Source of the DNA: Mactromeris polynyma | Lineage: Eukaryota > Mollusca > Bivalvia > Venerida > Mactridae | Assembly: GCA_032209605.1 (NCBI GenBank) | Contig: JASFXZ010000004.1 | Span: 33,638,401 to 33,702,400, forward strand | DNA: 64,000 nt | Direction: 5' to 3' | In this document: positions 10,485 to 22,537 of the stretch, one piece after another | Layout of the letters: each line of letters starts with the position of its first letter | Position numbering within the stretch: the stretch's first letter is position 1 | Position numbers and translations under genes: made by a program | Notes under the pieces: model-generated | Told to the model about the DNA's origin: nothing | Database searches by the model: none | Seen by the model: only the letters and a program-made list of their open reading frames with translations

Positions 10485-13400
10485 GAGAGCTCCCTGGCAA
10501 CATATCATACGTCCTGCCGAATATGTGTAGGAAATTGGAACTTATAGAGCAAACCAAAACATTTATCAGGACATTTCAATAATTGTTATTGGCTTTAACG
10601 ATATCAATGGAGACGTTTACCGAATTTGGACCGCAGGGGAGAATAAGACGATGAAAATATTTCCGTATCGGCTTGGTTTGTTTGTTCAGGCTGTAGCGTT
10701 TGCACTGGGTTTAATTCGTTAAAACATCGTAGAAGAGTGATTTGTAGGTTTGACGAGTACGGAAATAACATTGACAGTGGCGATAAAGAGAGTGCTTTGT
10801 TAAAATGATTAATGTTGTCGTTCTTGTCATTCGTGTCCGAGTAAGAACGCGTCTTCGATTTATTGGCACGAACTGTAGAAAACCTAGTTAAACGAGCTTG
10901 TATTTACGCAAGGGAAATACCACCCTCAGTTAATCACTCTAGATGTGTGTGCAGAATATTAATTGCATACTATATGCGAACGCTTCCGGGGTTTGTACCG
11001 TTAATATTAATGAAAACAAAAGTGAACTGTTCTACTAAAACAAACATTTCCTGGTATTCTATCATCGTTACATTTGTTCCATCTCCTATTACAGTAGACA
11101 GTTAACGATGTGTTTAATAGTCACACGGACTCAACACATCAATATTATAAATACAACTGTGATAATATGTATCTACACTAAATGGAATGATAACAATACT
11201 ATCTGTATTTAGAAAAACATACATTTCGTATGACGTATGTACAGTTGCGCTGCGATAGAGAAAAACAATTTGGATCTAACATATATTACTTAAGGCTACA
11301 TAATTTGTTGCCAAAAACTGCGAGTGTATGTAGTAGGCACATCTGAGCAGATCTATGATATTATGTTGTGGTTCACCTAATTTCATGAACATAATGATAT
11401 TACAAGAACCAAAATAGTCGTCTTAAACAGTTTCTGATTTCAACCCATAATTATTGGAGTATACTCAATAATATAATGAACAGCCTAGGGATATATATCA
11501 GATTTAATTTGTGAATACGTCTTACTACGCCATTTACGAGAATGAGATAGAAGTACATGACTGATGCTTGCACATCAAATACAATGCACATAGACATTGT
11601 ACATACTTTTTTCAAGAATAAATAAACGTGTGCATGTTTCACTGTACACAGAAACATAATCCCATACCCACTGATCAATTTTACAAACCAAATCTTCAAG
11701 TGCCGATATATATCTGTTCTCATTTGACTCCAGACTGATTTATATATGTATTTTGTATTACATATCATTCTTATATCTCTAAACAAATCGCAGTTTCACT
11801 CATTTTATTCACCGCATTTGTCATATTGTCTGAAATGCAATTGGTATTACAATGATGTATATAGATGTATGTACTGAAGCCATAATGTAATGAGGTATCG
11901 TTTCTGTTATTTTTTATTCTTCATGCATTAGAAAATGAAACAAAAATACATGCTGTGCATTTTTTGACGAATCTTTGGCTGTGGAAGCTGGTTTCAAATG
12001 CACCCTTGCAATGTATAATTATTATCTGTATGTTTCCACGTAAGAGTATAAGAGTATGTTAAATAAGGAGGTACTATTCCTAATACTCGGCCACGTTTGA
12101 TGATACTTAATGACCACGTACTAATATTGATCATTTATCTTTTTTTTCCTTATCGTTACCGCAAGCTCTAGTTGTTCTCAATCGAAAACGAACACATTTC
12201 TTCTTACATAGCGCTTGACATTTTTAGGTCAAATGGGGCAGATATGAATGACCTATGGTACAAGGCGAAGTTGCCATAATCTCAACTAATATGCGATGTT
12301 TGCTTTTGTGATGCTATTTTCTTCCATAAGTATTTTGCGTACGCCACTGCAGCGCTCTTGAATTGTTTTCAAAGACACATGTCCCGGGCTATTGGAAATT
12401 TGACTTGTCCGACATATGAAGCTAGTTGTTCGATATCGGTCAAAGAATAACAAATACATATACTCACTGACATAGCTCGACAATCGAAATTTAATAATCA
12501 CAAGTATGTGTTTGTGGGATTCTAAGTTTGACTTATAACTGAACAATTGCTGATGTTGGTTAGCTTTAAAACAGACTTGTCCGGGACTAACTTATAGTGG
12601 ATTTCTTGAGCCCTGCACTGCTGTAACTAGTATGCTTACATATAATCACCAAGCCGACGTACACACTGTTTGTGACATATAAGCTAGCGTATTATGCATG
12701 ATATACAAACATATTCATCCAGTCAGCTCAGACACTCTTTTGAAAATTGAACATTTACCTAGTCTGTGTATGATATGTTAAAGATAACACAGCACCTAAC
12801 GGCCCGGTACACCGGCTGCAGCGGGGCTTGACATTCAACCTGAAGTTTCATTGGCTTTCACACTGCAGTCATTAATACAGTAAAGAAACATTTTACAACG
12901 GCGGCGCCAGAACGTTTACTCAATTAAAAATTAATTTCACAAAAATGAAGTAATTACCTTTTACAACGCATTCATATTCATGCACTGTGAAGTATCAAAG
13001 TGTGAAAGCAGCAGAATGTTAGAAATACCGTGTGTACAGAACGGCGATGAAACCTTCGGATGTTCTGGCAACCATCTCAAACAAACAGTCGTACCAATCA
13101 TACGACATATTCGACAAGTTACCAATTAAACATATAATCTGTTATTCACTCGACTTCCTTCAAGAAATAAATTGAAAATGCTCTTCAAATCACCAGAAAT
13201 AATTTCCTCATTGATCATTCAGATCCTTCTCGCACTTTTAAATGGAATTCCGGTTATATTTATAGCCATTCGTGACCGAAACCGTAGACAGAGTCCTTAC
13301 ACATTCATCAGTTTCAATGTTCTGTTTTGAAATATGCATCATGTCACAGTGTATCCATGTGAACTCACGTTTTGTCATGCCCACGAATGGACCGTATTAA

Positions 13401-13650
13401 TTAGCATATTAGATGCACCGATATATATCCATTGATGTATCTGCCAGGAAACGCGCATCAAAGTGAACTAGTCTTAGGAAACTGTCGTCTATTAGATAGA
13501 TGAATAGCAGAATAATACCAAACCAAAAGATATATCTACCAATATGAACATAATTACACTATTGAAAAAGTATTTTCTTTCATTTTGAATGGGAAAAGTA
13601 CCGAGAATCGTGGATGATATTTAATACATGGTTCGATCATTTTGGCAGAA
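10485..13650. other. Region downstream of globin, nothing recognised
   Basis: It would include the globin 3' UTR, but no close polyadenylation signal is visible; an AATAAA lies at about 11619. Open frames up to 111 codons (11451-11786, minus) have no recognisable motifs. I see no repeat shared with the rest of the window. Confidence 0.45.
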
Positions 13651-13659
13651 ATATCAGAT

Positions 13660-14770
13660 ACACTAACCGATGGTGACAACATTGCAAATAATACAATATT
13701 CAAATGCATTTGATTCCAAATGCAGGGGTACCATTCGAACCATCTCGATGACAGAATCCGGTAAACATTTAATCTCTTCCTGGATGTTAGTGTACTTTGG
13801 GTAATTGAATTGGTTCAGATCAATGTAAATATCCGACTGCTCGTGTCGTGCTGTAATTTAGGATTTGGTGTGCGGATGCTCTCAATTAAGTAGCCGCTTA
13901 TGCAAGAGTTGTTGAAGTTTCTTTAGTAATTAACGTAGCTGTCATGATCTTTGGATAGTTCTTATCAATTAGATATCCTTCAATGTTGATTGACGGCGCC
14001 TGATACAGAATCAATCAATAGCATCTATAAGAACCTCCAATCGCTAAAGATACATGTCTGAAAATCATGTCCGGAAAGGAGGCACGACTGGGAATGTTTT
14101 AGCAGGGATTATAAGGATTATATGTGTCGCTGCACAGGAATCGTTTGAGATGAGGAAATTAGAACCACAAGCATACGTGGAATCACTTAATTCATTAGCA
14201 TCGAATGTTTGATAGTTAGCATATTTAACATGTTCACGAAACAATGCCTTGTATCCAGTCATTGATCAGCCATCATAGTGGTCAAAGTTGATGGATACTG
14301 TACACATTTTGGATACGATATGGTCTAAAAGCAGATTGATTGCATCGAATGAAGGTGTAGGTGATACACTGATGGTACCAGCTGCAATACTCCATCAATG
14401 TAGAGCTTATTGGACCTCCGTTAATCACCCAAAACCAATGCATCTAATAACTTATAACTATCATACTATACCCAAGGTACATCTACCAGATGTTTTGTTA
14501 AGTGTATTTAAGAAATAGATTCACGCATTCGGCAAGTGGATTGTATTGATGTTTGCGAGAAGTAAACTTATACATCATATCTATATCTAACATCTCACCC
14601 CATAAGATCGCTCGATACCATAGAGTATTTAAATAATACATTCGGGTCAAACTGTGATATCGCACTAATGACATTTTCTTGTTCATGTGGTTGATTTTAG
14701 TAAAGCTATATAACAACATTGGTATTGTTTGTAGGCAGCAAACGCTTATTGAACTTATCAACCATCATGT
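13660..14770 (-). pseudogene. Possible decayed coding sequence, unidentified
   Basis: Read on the minus strand, several adjoining stretches translate into protein-like text but in shifting frames: about 14500-14760 (ends LAECVNLFLKYT), 14065-14262 (contains YKALFREHVKYANYQTFD) and about 13683-13840 (contains SDIYIDLNQFNYPKYTNIQ). Stops and frame changes lie between them. This is the pattern of an old gene or mobile-element protein broken by indels. I do not recognise the family and no catalytic motif is visible. Chance open frames are the alternative. Confidence 0.3.
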
Positions 14771-14953
14771 GTGCAAGTATGTCTATTTAGCTATATCTGT
14801 GGGGGATTCTACAGTTTTTGCAACATCCTCTTGCTGGTCTTCAAGTAAATGCAACACTACGAGTGATGTTATATTGATGTATATAGTTTTGGTCCAATAG
14901 CTGTTTATTATAACATTGCGTCGTTGAGTATAGCAAGTATCAACACAATTAAA

Positions 14954-15145
14954 AGGTAGAGAATAAGTTGATACAGGGAACGCCACATACATAAAACAGT
15001 GCCTCCCCAAACAGACCTCCGGGAAGACAACAATCCATAAAACATAAGGCATTTGAGGAGGTTAAAGGGTACATACGTTAGAGAATAGAGGCGCAAGGAA
15101 TAGCCTCGCAGACCATAATGAATAACTAGGAGAATCAACATAATA
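14954..15145 (+). mobile_element. Foldback-family arm copy
   Basis: It begins gagaataagttgatacaggg, then aacgccacatacataaaac, cctccccaaacagacctccg and gcagaccataatgaataac. It matches the right arm of 60025-61136 (reverse-complemented) along its whole length. No opposing arm is seen nearby. The overlapping minus-strand frames (14783-15222) are shadows. Confidence 0.7.
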
Positions 15146-15307
15146 TATATAATTAGGTTAGGAGAGTGCTTGTTGTTAAGCGTGTAATTCACATTACACC
15201 ATGGTAATACGAACACATACACATGACATTGCTAGTAAGATAACGATCAACACAATACGTTATATTATTGGAATGATACCCGCTTTAGGTCACTATAATG
15301 ACATAAA

Positions 15308-15358
15308 GGACGGTGTAAGTAGGTACTGGGAACGCCACTTTCATAAAATCAATGCTTA
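15308..15358 (+). mobile_element. Foldback-family terminal fragment
   Basis: Only the terminal motif and about 40 bp follow (gtactgggaacgccacttt, then cataaaatcaatgctt). It lies in the same orientation as the copy 350 bp upstream. Confidence 0.55.
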
Positions 15359-15359
15359 A

Positions 15360-16950
15360 ACTTAAAATAATATAATGCTCATATTGTGTTCATTTGTTTA
15401 CCTATACAAACATGAACAATATATTTCCAATAGTTCAAACATCAATAAACATTACATGAACAATGTATTGATATATTTGTTGAAGAAAGATGTTTATACG
15501 TTATAAATTTTTAAACAAAACATCCATCGGGTTATTTTACAAGTTCTGTCTGTTTGTAATATGGTAAAAAGATATTTTCAATCGGTTATACATTGCAATG
15601 GTTCTCATCAGGGATGTTTAAGCCAATGTAACAACAATACTGGATGATGCCAATTCAAACATTTTATGTTCGGATGAGCCTGCTACATCTTAAAGGATAC
15701 TACGCGTTTTTGCTTTCAAAAAACATCTATAAACAAATTACATTAGATGATACATCGATGTGTCTACGCTATGTGTAACTGTATTTCAATTTCTGTACAT
15801 ACTGTAAGATAAAGTCACACCAATATGTAATTAACTCTATTATTTCAGTACGCGGCACATGATGTACAGAAGTATATCACGCAAATAAATCCTTCGCTAT
15901 TCTTAAATTCCAAATTTCGTACCATTTTAAGAATAAGACACGAAACTATGTATCTGTTTTCTGTTTTTTTTTCTCTTGCACTTAAACGAGACTTTTGTAA
16001 ATAGTCAGAAAACCAGTACTATGGAGCTGGTTATGGACGTCACCTAACATTTTCATAGTTTAGCCGATCATTTTAATATCAACAAATGTGTGAAGTGCGT
16101 TTGTAACGCTTAATTTATATATTCGTGTCTTCTCGGTCCATTCTTCACATTTAAGAAATGCATAACTTCACGAAAAAGATCTGATCCTAACGCAAATGTA
16201 TATCTGTATGCAATACAAAACAATCCAAAGAAAACTGTACATAGCAAGACCATTTAATACGAAACATAACATAAAGCTAACGAATTCTGCGTAATTGCTG
16301 CTGAAAAAAAATAAAATTAATGATAAGTCATCCCGGTGCAAATACGACTTATTCGATGTAAGTTCAATACTTTTGAATTAAACCCTCGAGTTCATAAGAC
16401 CTTTGAGATTGTCGTAGTAGTATTAACAAAGCTGTATTTGAAATAAATACTTTATTATAACCAAAACATGCAATGAAACCATAATATATGTACCGAAACT
16501 AAACATTGATAAAACGGGAACAATCGGAATGGTATTTTAAACAAATCTCTATAAGGAAATCGCCCATGTTGCGGAAGAATGGAAATCAATTTCAATTAAA
16601 TGACTGCACCGTCTTAAAAGAACATCCTCCCTTTAAATTGTTTGATGTACAGGTTTTTGTCGTTTATGTGCAGCTGTTTATAGTATTGTTGAAGCCTCAA
16701 CAGATTATTATTATTAAATACATACTTAGTCTACGAGATGTGTCCAAAACGTTCGTGGACACCTTTGATGTTGATTATTTCTGTGTTAATATATCATGGT
16801 ATTATAATTTATTATCTTTATTGACTTGATTCCTATGGCGAGATTTAATTAAAAAACGTTATGAAATAGTCCAAATATACACATATTCATACCTTTATGT
16901 ATGACTGACCGGCCCAGTCCATGTATTTAAGAAAAAGAGGGAACTAATAT
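15360..16950. other. No gene recognised
   Basis: AT-rich DNA. The 107-codon frame at 16506-16829 (+) has no recognisable motif and no splice-like context. Nothing else noted. Confidence 0.4.
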
Positions 16951-16954
16951 TAAA

Positions 16955-17310
16955 TTGTGCGTTTCATTGAATAAAACACCCACAGACACAATTACAACAT
17001 TCCAGAGGGCCACACGATATTCCTCAGTTTCCCGTTCGCTTGTTTATAACTGGCATCAGCATTTTTCAAGCGGTGTTTCTCAAAGAATGACGATGCCAGG
17101 TCGGGTAGTCCGAAGAAAGTTAACGTCAAGGTCAATGCGTCGGTTAAGAAAACAGTTATGGAAGACTGTCGGATGTGTGTCCGCGATATAAGTGAACGCC
17201 TTGGACTTAACACGGGACAGTGCTTAACATACTAAAATCCTGCCTTGGAATTAAAAAAGGGTACACTCGCTGGGTCCCTAAACGTCTCAAAACATTTAAC
17301 ACGGAGGCAT
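16955..17310 (+). pseudogene. Mariner-type transposase remnant (N-terminal DNA-binding region)
   Basis: Three adjoining reading frames together read as the helix-turn-helix half of a mariner-family transposase. Frame one (16955 to about 17090) contains SVSRSLVYNWHQHFSSG. A shift leads to a second frame (about 17100-17215) with VNVKVNASVKKTVMEDC and VRDISERLGLNTG. A further shift leads to VLNILKSCLGIKK and RWVPKRL (about 17220-17290). The catalytic DDE/D domain is missing, and I found no inverted terminal repeats. At least two frameshifts make it inactive. Recognition is from the motif pattern of mariner transposases, without a database search. Confidence 0.8.
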
Positions 17311-17589
17311 CTATTTTGAAAAGTTATAAGTGAATTGTGACGTTAGCGTCAATATGACGTTGCGACGTGCGCCGAATATCCTACAGTGGCCATTGTGAAT
17401 ATTGCATTATTTTGTTACTTCTTCATGTAACTGCACAGTTTTTTAAAAACGTATAACAAATGGTTCGTGAATAGAGTGATATATTTATATTTTTGTTGTC
17501 AGCGTTGTTTTTCCTAAAATCGGAGTTTTCCACGAACATTTTGGACATACCTCGCTATTTTTTGCAGGAACTGTAGCAGTGTCAAATAA

Positions 17590-17900
17590 ATACTTATAAG
17601 AAATATCTTGAGAAAAGATGGTCGGCGCAATTTGAAGGTTAAGATTTGTTGTGCACCATAAACAAATGCCGAGATGTTACGATTGCTGATCACTTCAGAT
17701 CCAAAATGGATTTCGGTAAAATTACCGAAATTCAGTGGCTTTCGGTAAGGTAACGTACCCTTTATCGAAAGGTTAACCAATCGGCGCAAAGATTACACAC
17801 GTTTTTCGGTTGACGAGAAATGACCCTGTTGGTTAACGTGAGATTTGATTGGTTTACACAACACAGATGTGCACATAGCAAAACCATGCGCCGAAAAGTG
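17590..17900. repeat. Dispersed repeat V, copy 1 (with 'ttaccgaaa' palindrome)
   Basis: It starts agatggtcggcgcaatttga and continues through aacgtaccctttatcgaaag and atttgattggtttaca to aaccatgcgccgaaa. The same sequence recurs split in two at about 22538-22620 and 23280-23490. It contains a near-perfect palindrome at 17710-17731 (arms atttcggtaa and ttaccgaaat). The tail with gcgccgaaa is shared with short pieces near 26800, 39020 and 47220. Confidence 0.65.
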
Positions 17901-19500
17901 TGCATCTACTACATTTGTATTTACAAATAAAAACATATGTTTTCCACATTACGACAAAGAGCATAGAGTGTGTAAGTGTAAACAGGTTTAAAAAAGTAGA
18001 TAAGTGACTAAGCATACGACGCTTTTCTTGTAGATTTGTTTCGATTTATTTCTTGTAAGTGATCAATGTGAATGATGTATTATTCATCCCATACACTAAT
18101 GTAGTCATTATCAACATTATACAATGAGCGGAAAAAATACAAGGGGGTACATGAAAAGAGAAAGCACAAAAAGGACTAACACGGGCGACACACGAAAAGG
18201 AGTTTAATTAGTGAATAAAGGGCGGACTAATCGACAGTAGGGTGGGCAATGAGTACTAGGAAATATATATAAACCTTATTTTCTGGGATAGCCGTGATAC
18301 AACAAGTGTAATATCTATACACTTTATATTAACATAAACACACAAGTTATAATATACCAATCCAATTCTAATTATCGTGTAACAAATTAATTCTGAAGTT
18401 CCCTTTCATACTGCAAGCAGGCACGTGTAAATAAACAAAATAAATTTCGGTAAAATCGAAGGATTTTATCTTTTTCGAAACATCATCTCCGATTTGTCCG
18501 AATAAGCTATATAAATGCTTGAGTACACGAGTTAATGCCATTCAACTCATTGAATGTTAATCTTATTCCATACCGCTAAGTCGGCAGTTTTGTGCTCTCT
18601 GAATATCTGCATTTAATTAGTTGTCTATACTTAGACACTTACCATTACAAAATGTTTCTATTTTCTATCTATTACGTTTGATACAATGCTGCATTTGCGT
18701 GTCTTTAGAATAGCATTACAGAACCCATGCGTAGATAAACGTCTATATGCACACAACAATATGCACTTTTCTAAAACAACTAAATGCAGCAGAGAAATGG
18801 AAACAACCTTGTAACCCAGAATACACAATACCAAAAGGGACACAATGCAAACAATAACGATGGCGAAAGATAGAAGTACCGCCTCGGAACGTTTAGTAAT
18901 GTTTATGCAACTTAGATAAGAGCGTATATGTTTCTTTCTCTATTTGTTGTTGCTAACGAAAATGGGACTGATTTTGCAGAGAAGAAGAAAAACCAAAATT
19001 AGTGTTAAATATGTTAATACGTCATGTTAGCGATATCTAGAGACTTCTAAGATTATATGATACAATTAAGACTGTGAAGTCGTAAAGGGATGTGTAGCGG
19101 AAATCGGTCGCTTGTAAGGATTTGTTAAATGACAATCAGCAAATCGGTATAATATCAACGTCAGCCAGATTTATACCGATCATGTCCACAATCACGTATT
19201 TCATACAAAATGTCAACAAAGCCGTATCATGTCACATGACAATATTTCTTTCTCTTTGAAACATTTCATGGATAACCTTAATGCAATGGTATAATCAACC
19301 CGTGATGATCGGCGGGCATATTTCGGAATATACCATTTTGCGAGAGTTGTCATTGTAAAAGTGTTCATGTCCAATTGTCTGTATCACAAAATGTGCCACG
19401 TACACTACATATAACTCATATACTCAAAAGTATGCACATTGAGACTTGAATATATATAATCAATAACAATGGCTAACGGCACAAATAATAGGACCATAAA
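17901..19500. other. No gene recognised
   Basis: AT-rich DNA with short open frames only. A G-rich piece at about 18130-18250 (aagggggtacat and similar) resembles the inner part of foldback-family copies but is too decayed to assign. Confidence 0.4.
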
Positions 19501-19989
19501 TATGTTCAGCAAGAAAGAACAATGCCTCCCCCACAAAGATGGATTACTACAAAGGCAACTCAATGCTTAAACATGTGGAATTTCAGCCTTGGAAATGTCA
19601 GAAAGAATACAGAACAGTACATATATTATGGAGTTAGGCCAGTTTGCACTGTACATCATCTCACTTTAATGTCGCATTGCTTATCATTAACACATAAATA
19701 CGTCAATGGACTAATTTGTTTGAAGCTGGTGTATTTAGCCAACGTTCAAAACTACTGGAAACCACAAAATGACGTCTAACTTCATCAAAGAGAAGTAACA
19801 AATCATATCCATTGTAACTTAAAGCAGTGCTGGTTTACATCATTGCTGTATTGCAATGATTATTGCCATTGTTTACATGTACGTTGAATTGTTTTAACTT
19901 GGAGTAGTAAGATACCAAACAAAACAAAGTTTGTTTACAATTAATAAAAACAATTCAACATGTCCCAGATCATATACTCAACATTACCG

Positions 19990-20115
19990 TCTATGGTTGC
20001 GGCATCCACCTTGGGAGCGGGAGGTTGAAGGTTCTGAATCCCGGTAGGGTCCGTTCTGATATGGTCGGTGGGTGAGCCGACAACTAGTTACGTAATGGCT
20101 TCCGTGTGTCTACCT
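19990..20115 (+). mobile_element. Decayed tRNA-derived SINE head (tentative)
   Basis: A tRNA-like segment with ggttgcggcatccaccttgg, gggagcgggaggttgaaggt and a B-box-like ttctgaatcccgg, followed by non-tRNA sequence to about 20215. The A box is poor and the B box carries an extra base. A SINE head is the likeliest reading, but no 3' domain or target duplication was found. Confidence 0.35.
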
Positions 20116-20656
20116 GTCTGTTGCCTAGCATTAACGGGTAGGAATAGGGAAGTAGATGTGCTCAGAAGATATGTCCATCATAGGTAATAAATGGCTGACC
20201 ATTAAAATAAATAATTTGTATACCTCACCGAAATGTGCATTTCAAAAATGCCCGCCCATATGAACACGAAATCGGAACGTACAATCGCCACACGATGCAT
20301 GACCAGGCTGCACTGAGTCGTTCAAATCATCGTTTAAATCTGATTTGTTATATGAATTGATATATGCACCCACATACGATATGAACGCAATCCTAACAAT
20401 ATATAGATAACAGCTTTAGTGCGGCTCTAAATAGATTTCCCGTCATGGAAACCATTTCGTGACGGAACAAATAACAGCAGTTGTGTGCGTACATGTCTGC
20501 TCTTTTAAAGATTTCGCTTTTATCGTGTCCAATAATTGGGCGCATACAATGTACTTTGCTAACAAGATTGACAGACAGATACTCATTTATGTTTATGCAA
20601 GGTTACTTTAATCACAATAAAACTTTAAAGATCACATATTATCAGATGAAGCAAAT

Positions 20657-20731
20657 CGAGGTTCAGCGCAAGACTATCCTAGCTCCTATATAGATACAAA
20701 GGAGCTAGGATAGTCTTGTGTTGAACCCTCG
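20657..20731. repeat. 31-bp near-perfect hairpin
   Basis: The arm at 20657-20687 and the arm at 20700-20731 are reverse complements with a 19-base perfect core (caagactatcctagctcct and its complement), one single-base indel and two mismatches; the loop is 12 bases (20688-20699). I saw no matching hairpin in units B or C, so it is specific to unit A. Its end lies 63 bp from the candidate exon 20794-20923. Confidence 0.8.
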
Positions 20732-20793
20732 AAATACTCGTTTACTATGTAAAAGCACGAGCCACATATATTTAACAGAATATGTTTTCACAC

Positions 20794-20923
20794 CTTTCGG
20801 AACTGGTTTACCCTTAATGATCCCTATCTTAATGTTCGGTTTCAATGCTCCAGAAGATAGATCTACGACTGGCGTACCTTTTGCACCATCGCGATGAACG
20901 TTTCCGGTTAACAATTTGGCTTC
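20794..20923 (-). CDS. Candidate internal exon (unconfirmed, unidentified protein)
   Basis: On the minus strand a typical acceptor (gtattttcag) precedes 130 bp that read as protein in one frame (EAKLLTGNVHRDGAKGTPVV, then SSGALKPNIKIGIIKGKPV) and end AAAG|gtgtga, a plausible donor. The composition (many Gly, Lys, Val, few Asn/Tyr/Phe runs) is unlike the surrounding noise frames. The exon would be 43 codons plus one base, phase 0 to phase 1. I do not recognise the family and see no neighbouring exons. It may be an isolated exon of a gene extending beyond what I can see, or chance. Confidence 0.28.
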
Positions 20924-21847
20924 CTGAAAATACATTTTCAGTATATTCTACGATCTCGTAATTACCTTCCTGATATAAATTGCATTCCACACTTCGTGCC
21001 GCTTCGCATTTAAGGTTTGGTGAGCATAAATACCCAATAATGTAAAGTTCAGTTATTATGCCAAGGCTTAATTTTCAGGGTGTTCCTTCTTACAAGGTTA
21101 TTATTACCTACAAACCGTTAAACTGAGATAAGATTTTTTTAATTCCTGGTACAGAATCGGTTTATTTACAATAGGTTTATACACTTAATGCTTTTCTGAT
21201 TGGTCACTGTTTGATTGTAAAATGTGTCAAAATTAGTGATACAACTCAATAAAATATGTGCTCTTCGCACAGAACACAATAACAATCTAAAACATGCACA
21301 TATTCTATGTGTACAACTGCATAAAATCAATCATATGTGACAGTTTTGATATTTAGAAGGAAATTATCTTACTACATTAATATATGGTCACCTATCAGAA
21401 GTTTTTCAGTTCAACTAAAACAAGAGGCTACATCAATGATATTTCTCGTTGCTAACGAGATGATCTTTTTTATTTGAGTCGCAAACGGGAAAACATATAA
21501 TACAACGAAAACCTAAGTACCAATGGTAACTGGTGTCATAATATTACGGTGGTGCCCTATCGTACATTGCTGTAAATACATGACATTACAACATACAGTC
21601 AATCTATGTTTTAAATGATACACTCTGCTACGCACCACACACCAAACTTGACGTTCAGTGGTTTTTTGATAAACCAGAACTGGCCCGATAGAAAGAGAAA
21701 AACATATGTCTGTGTTAACTTGTTAAGTCTATGTTCAAGCAATGTACCAACCAGTACCGGTTTCTTACACGCAATATTTTACAATCATAAAAGTGTATAA
21801 ATATGCTCACATGTACATTGGTCTACAGACACCCATAAAACAAACTA

Positions 21848-22119
21848 GCCGCGGCCGTGGTCCAGTGGTTAGTGCGCTGGACTTGTAACCGGGCGATCCG
21901 GGTTCGATTCCCGGTCGCGGCAGGTCATACCCTTCCATGAAAATTTGACAAAAAATGTCGATTTTCCTCCACATGTGGAGAAGTTGCCGGCTCCTTGTGG
22001 AAGGGTAAGTAAGTACTGGTTAGAACTTCAGTCCAGGAAAAACTGGTTAGGTGAACCGGCCGCCGTATATAACTGAAATATCGTTGAGAAACGGCGTTAA
22101 ACCCGATGAAACAAACAAA
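21848..22119 (+). mobile_element. Full-length Meta-domain SINE with perfect 14-bp target duplication
   Basis: 272-bp element. The tRNA-like head (21848-21922) has a 7-bp acceptor pairing (gccgcgg with tcgcggc), an A box (tggtccagtgg), a TGT anticodon in a slightly deformed loop and a B box (ggttcgattcc). The body follows, then a 3' end with gaaacggcgttaaaccc and a short (acaa)-type tail. That 3' block is the Meta domain shared by many metazoan SINEs. The 14-bp direct repeat cataaaacaaacta flanks it exactly (21834-21847 and 22120-22133). Units B (about 32153-32168) and C (about 53071-53090) hold the corresponding uninterrupted site. A 72-codon minus-strand frame (21925-22143) is a shadow. Confidence 0.95.
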
Positions 22120-22133
22120 CATAAAACAAACTA

Positions 22134-22500
22134 CGGACGTCAACTTATTGATGTTAAGAGTCAGCTCTATTCAAAGTTTATAAAATATATAACGCACGAT
22201 TTCACGAGGCACTAAAAACCTTTTTGTTTACTGTAAATATGATATATCTGAATATAGCACGTAAAGAAACGTTCAAACCCTGACATTGTAAAACTCCAAA
22301 TTGACTTTAAGGACAAAGACCTCAGTATTCGTCACATCAAGTCATTGACACGTTTAAGATGACTATCATTGTGTTGCTATAACATATTATCGTTAGAGAT
22401 ATAATCCGTTACAACTGTCACATAGAAATAATTATATTATAAACATCATGTTTCAGAGTGACTATTCTATATCATGACAATCGACTTTCTTTGTACGATT
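22134..22500 (+). repeat. Unit A right flank of SINE, paralogous to B and C
   Basis: Non-coding. It aligns to 32165-32450 and 53085-53345 through shared blocks such as atttcacgaggcac, ttgtttactgtaaata and gacaaagacc. This is what makes the empty-site comparison for the SINE possible. Confidence 0.7.
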
Positions 22501-22537
22501 TACATGTATGTAATAACAAGAAATAGTTTGAATAAAG

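Noticed and set aside
10325..10582. An independent 85-codon gene
   Set aside because: It overlaps globin exon 3 in another frame; only the exon 3 frame continues the globin and fits the phase-0 junction.
21848..21922. A tRNA-Thr (TGT) gene on the + strand
   Set aside because: The acceptor stem and promoter boxes are good, but the anticodon loop has an extra base and the segment is fused to a Meta-domain SINE body bounded by a 14-bp duplication.
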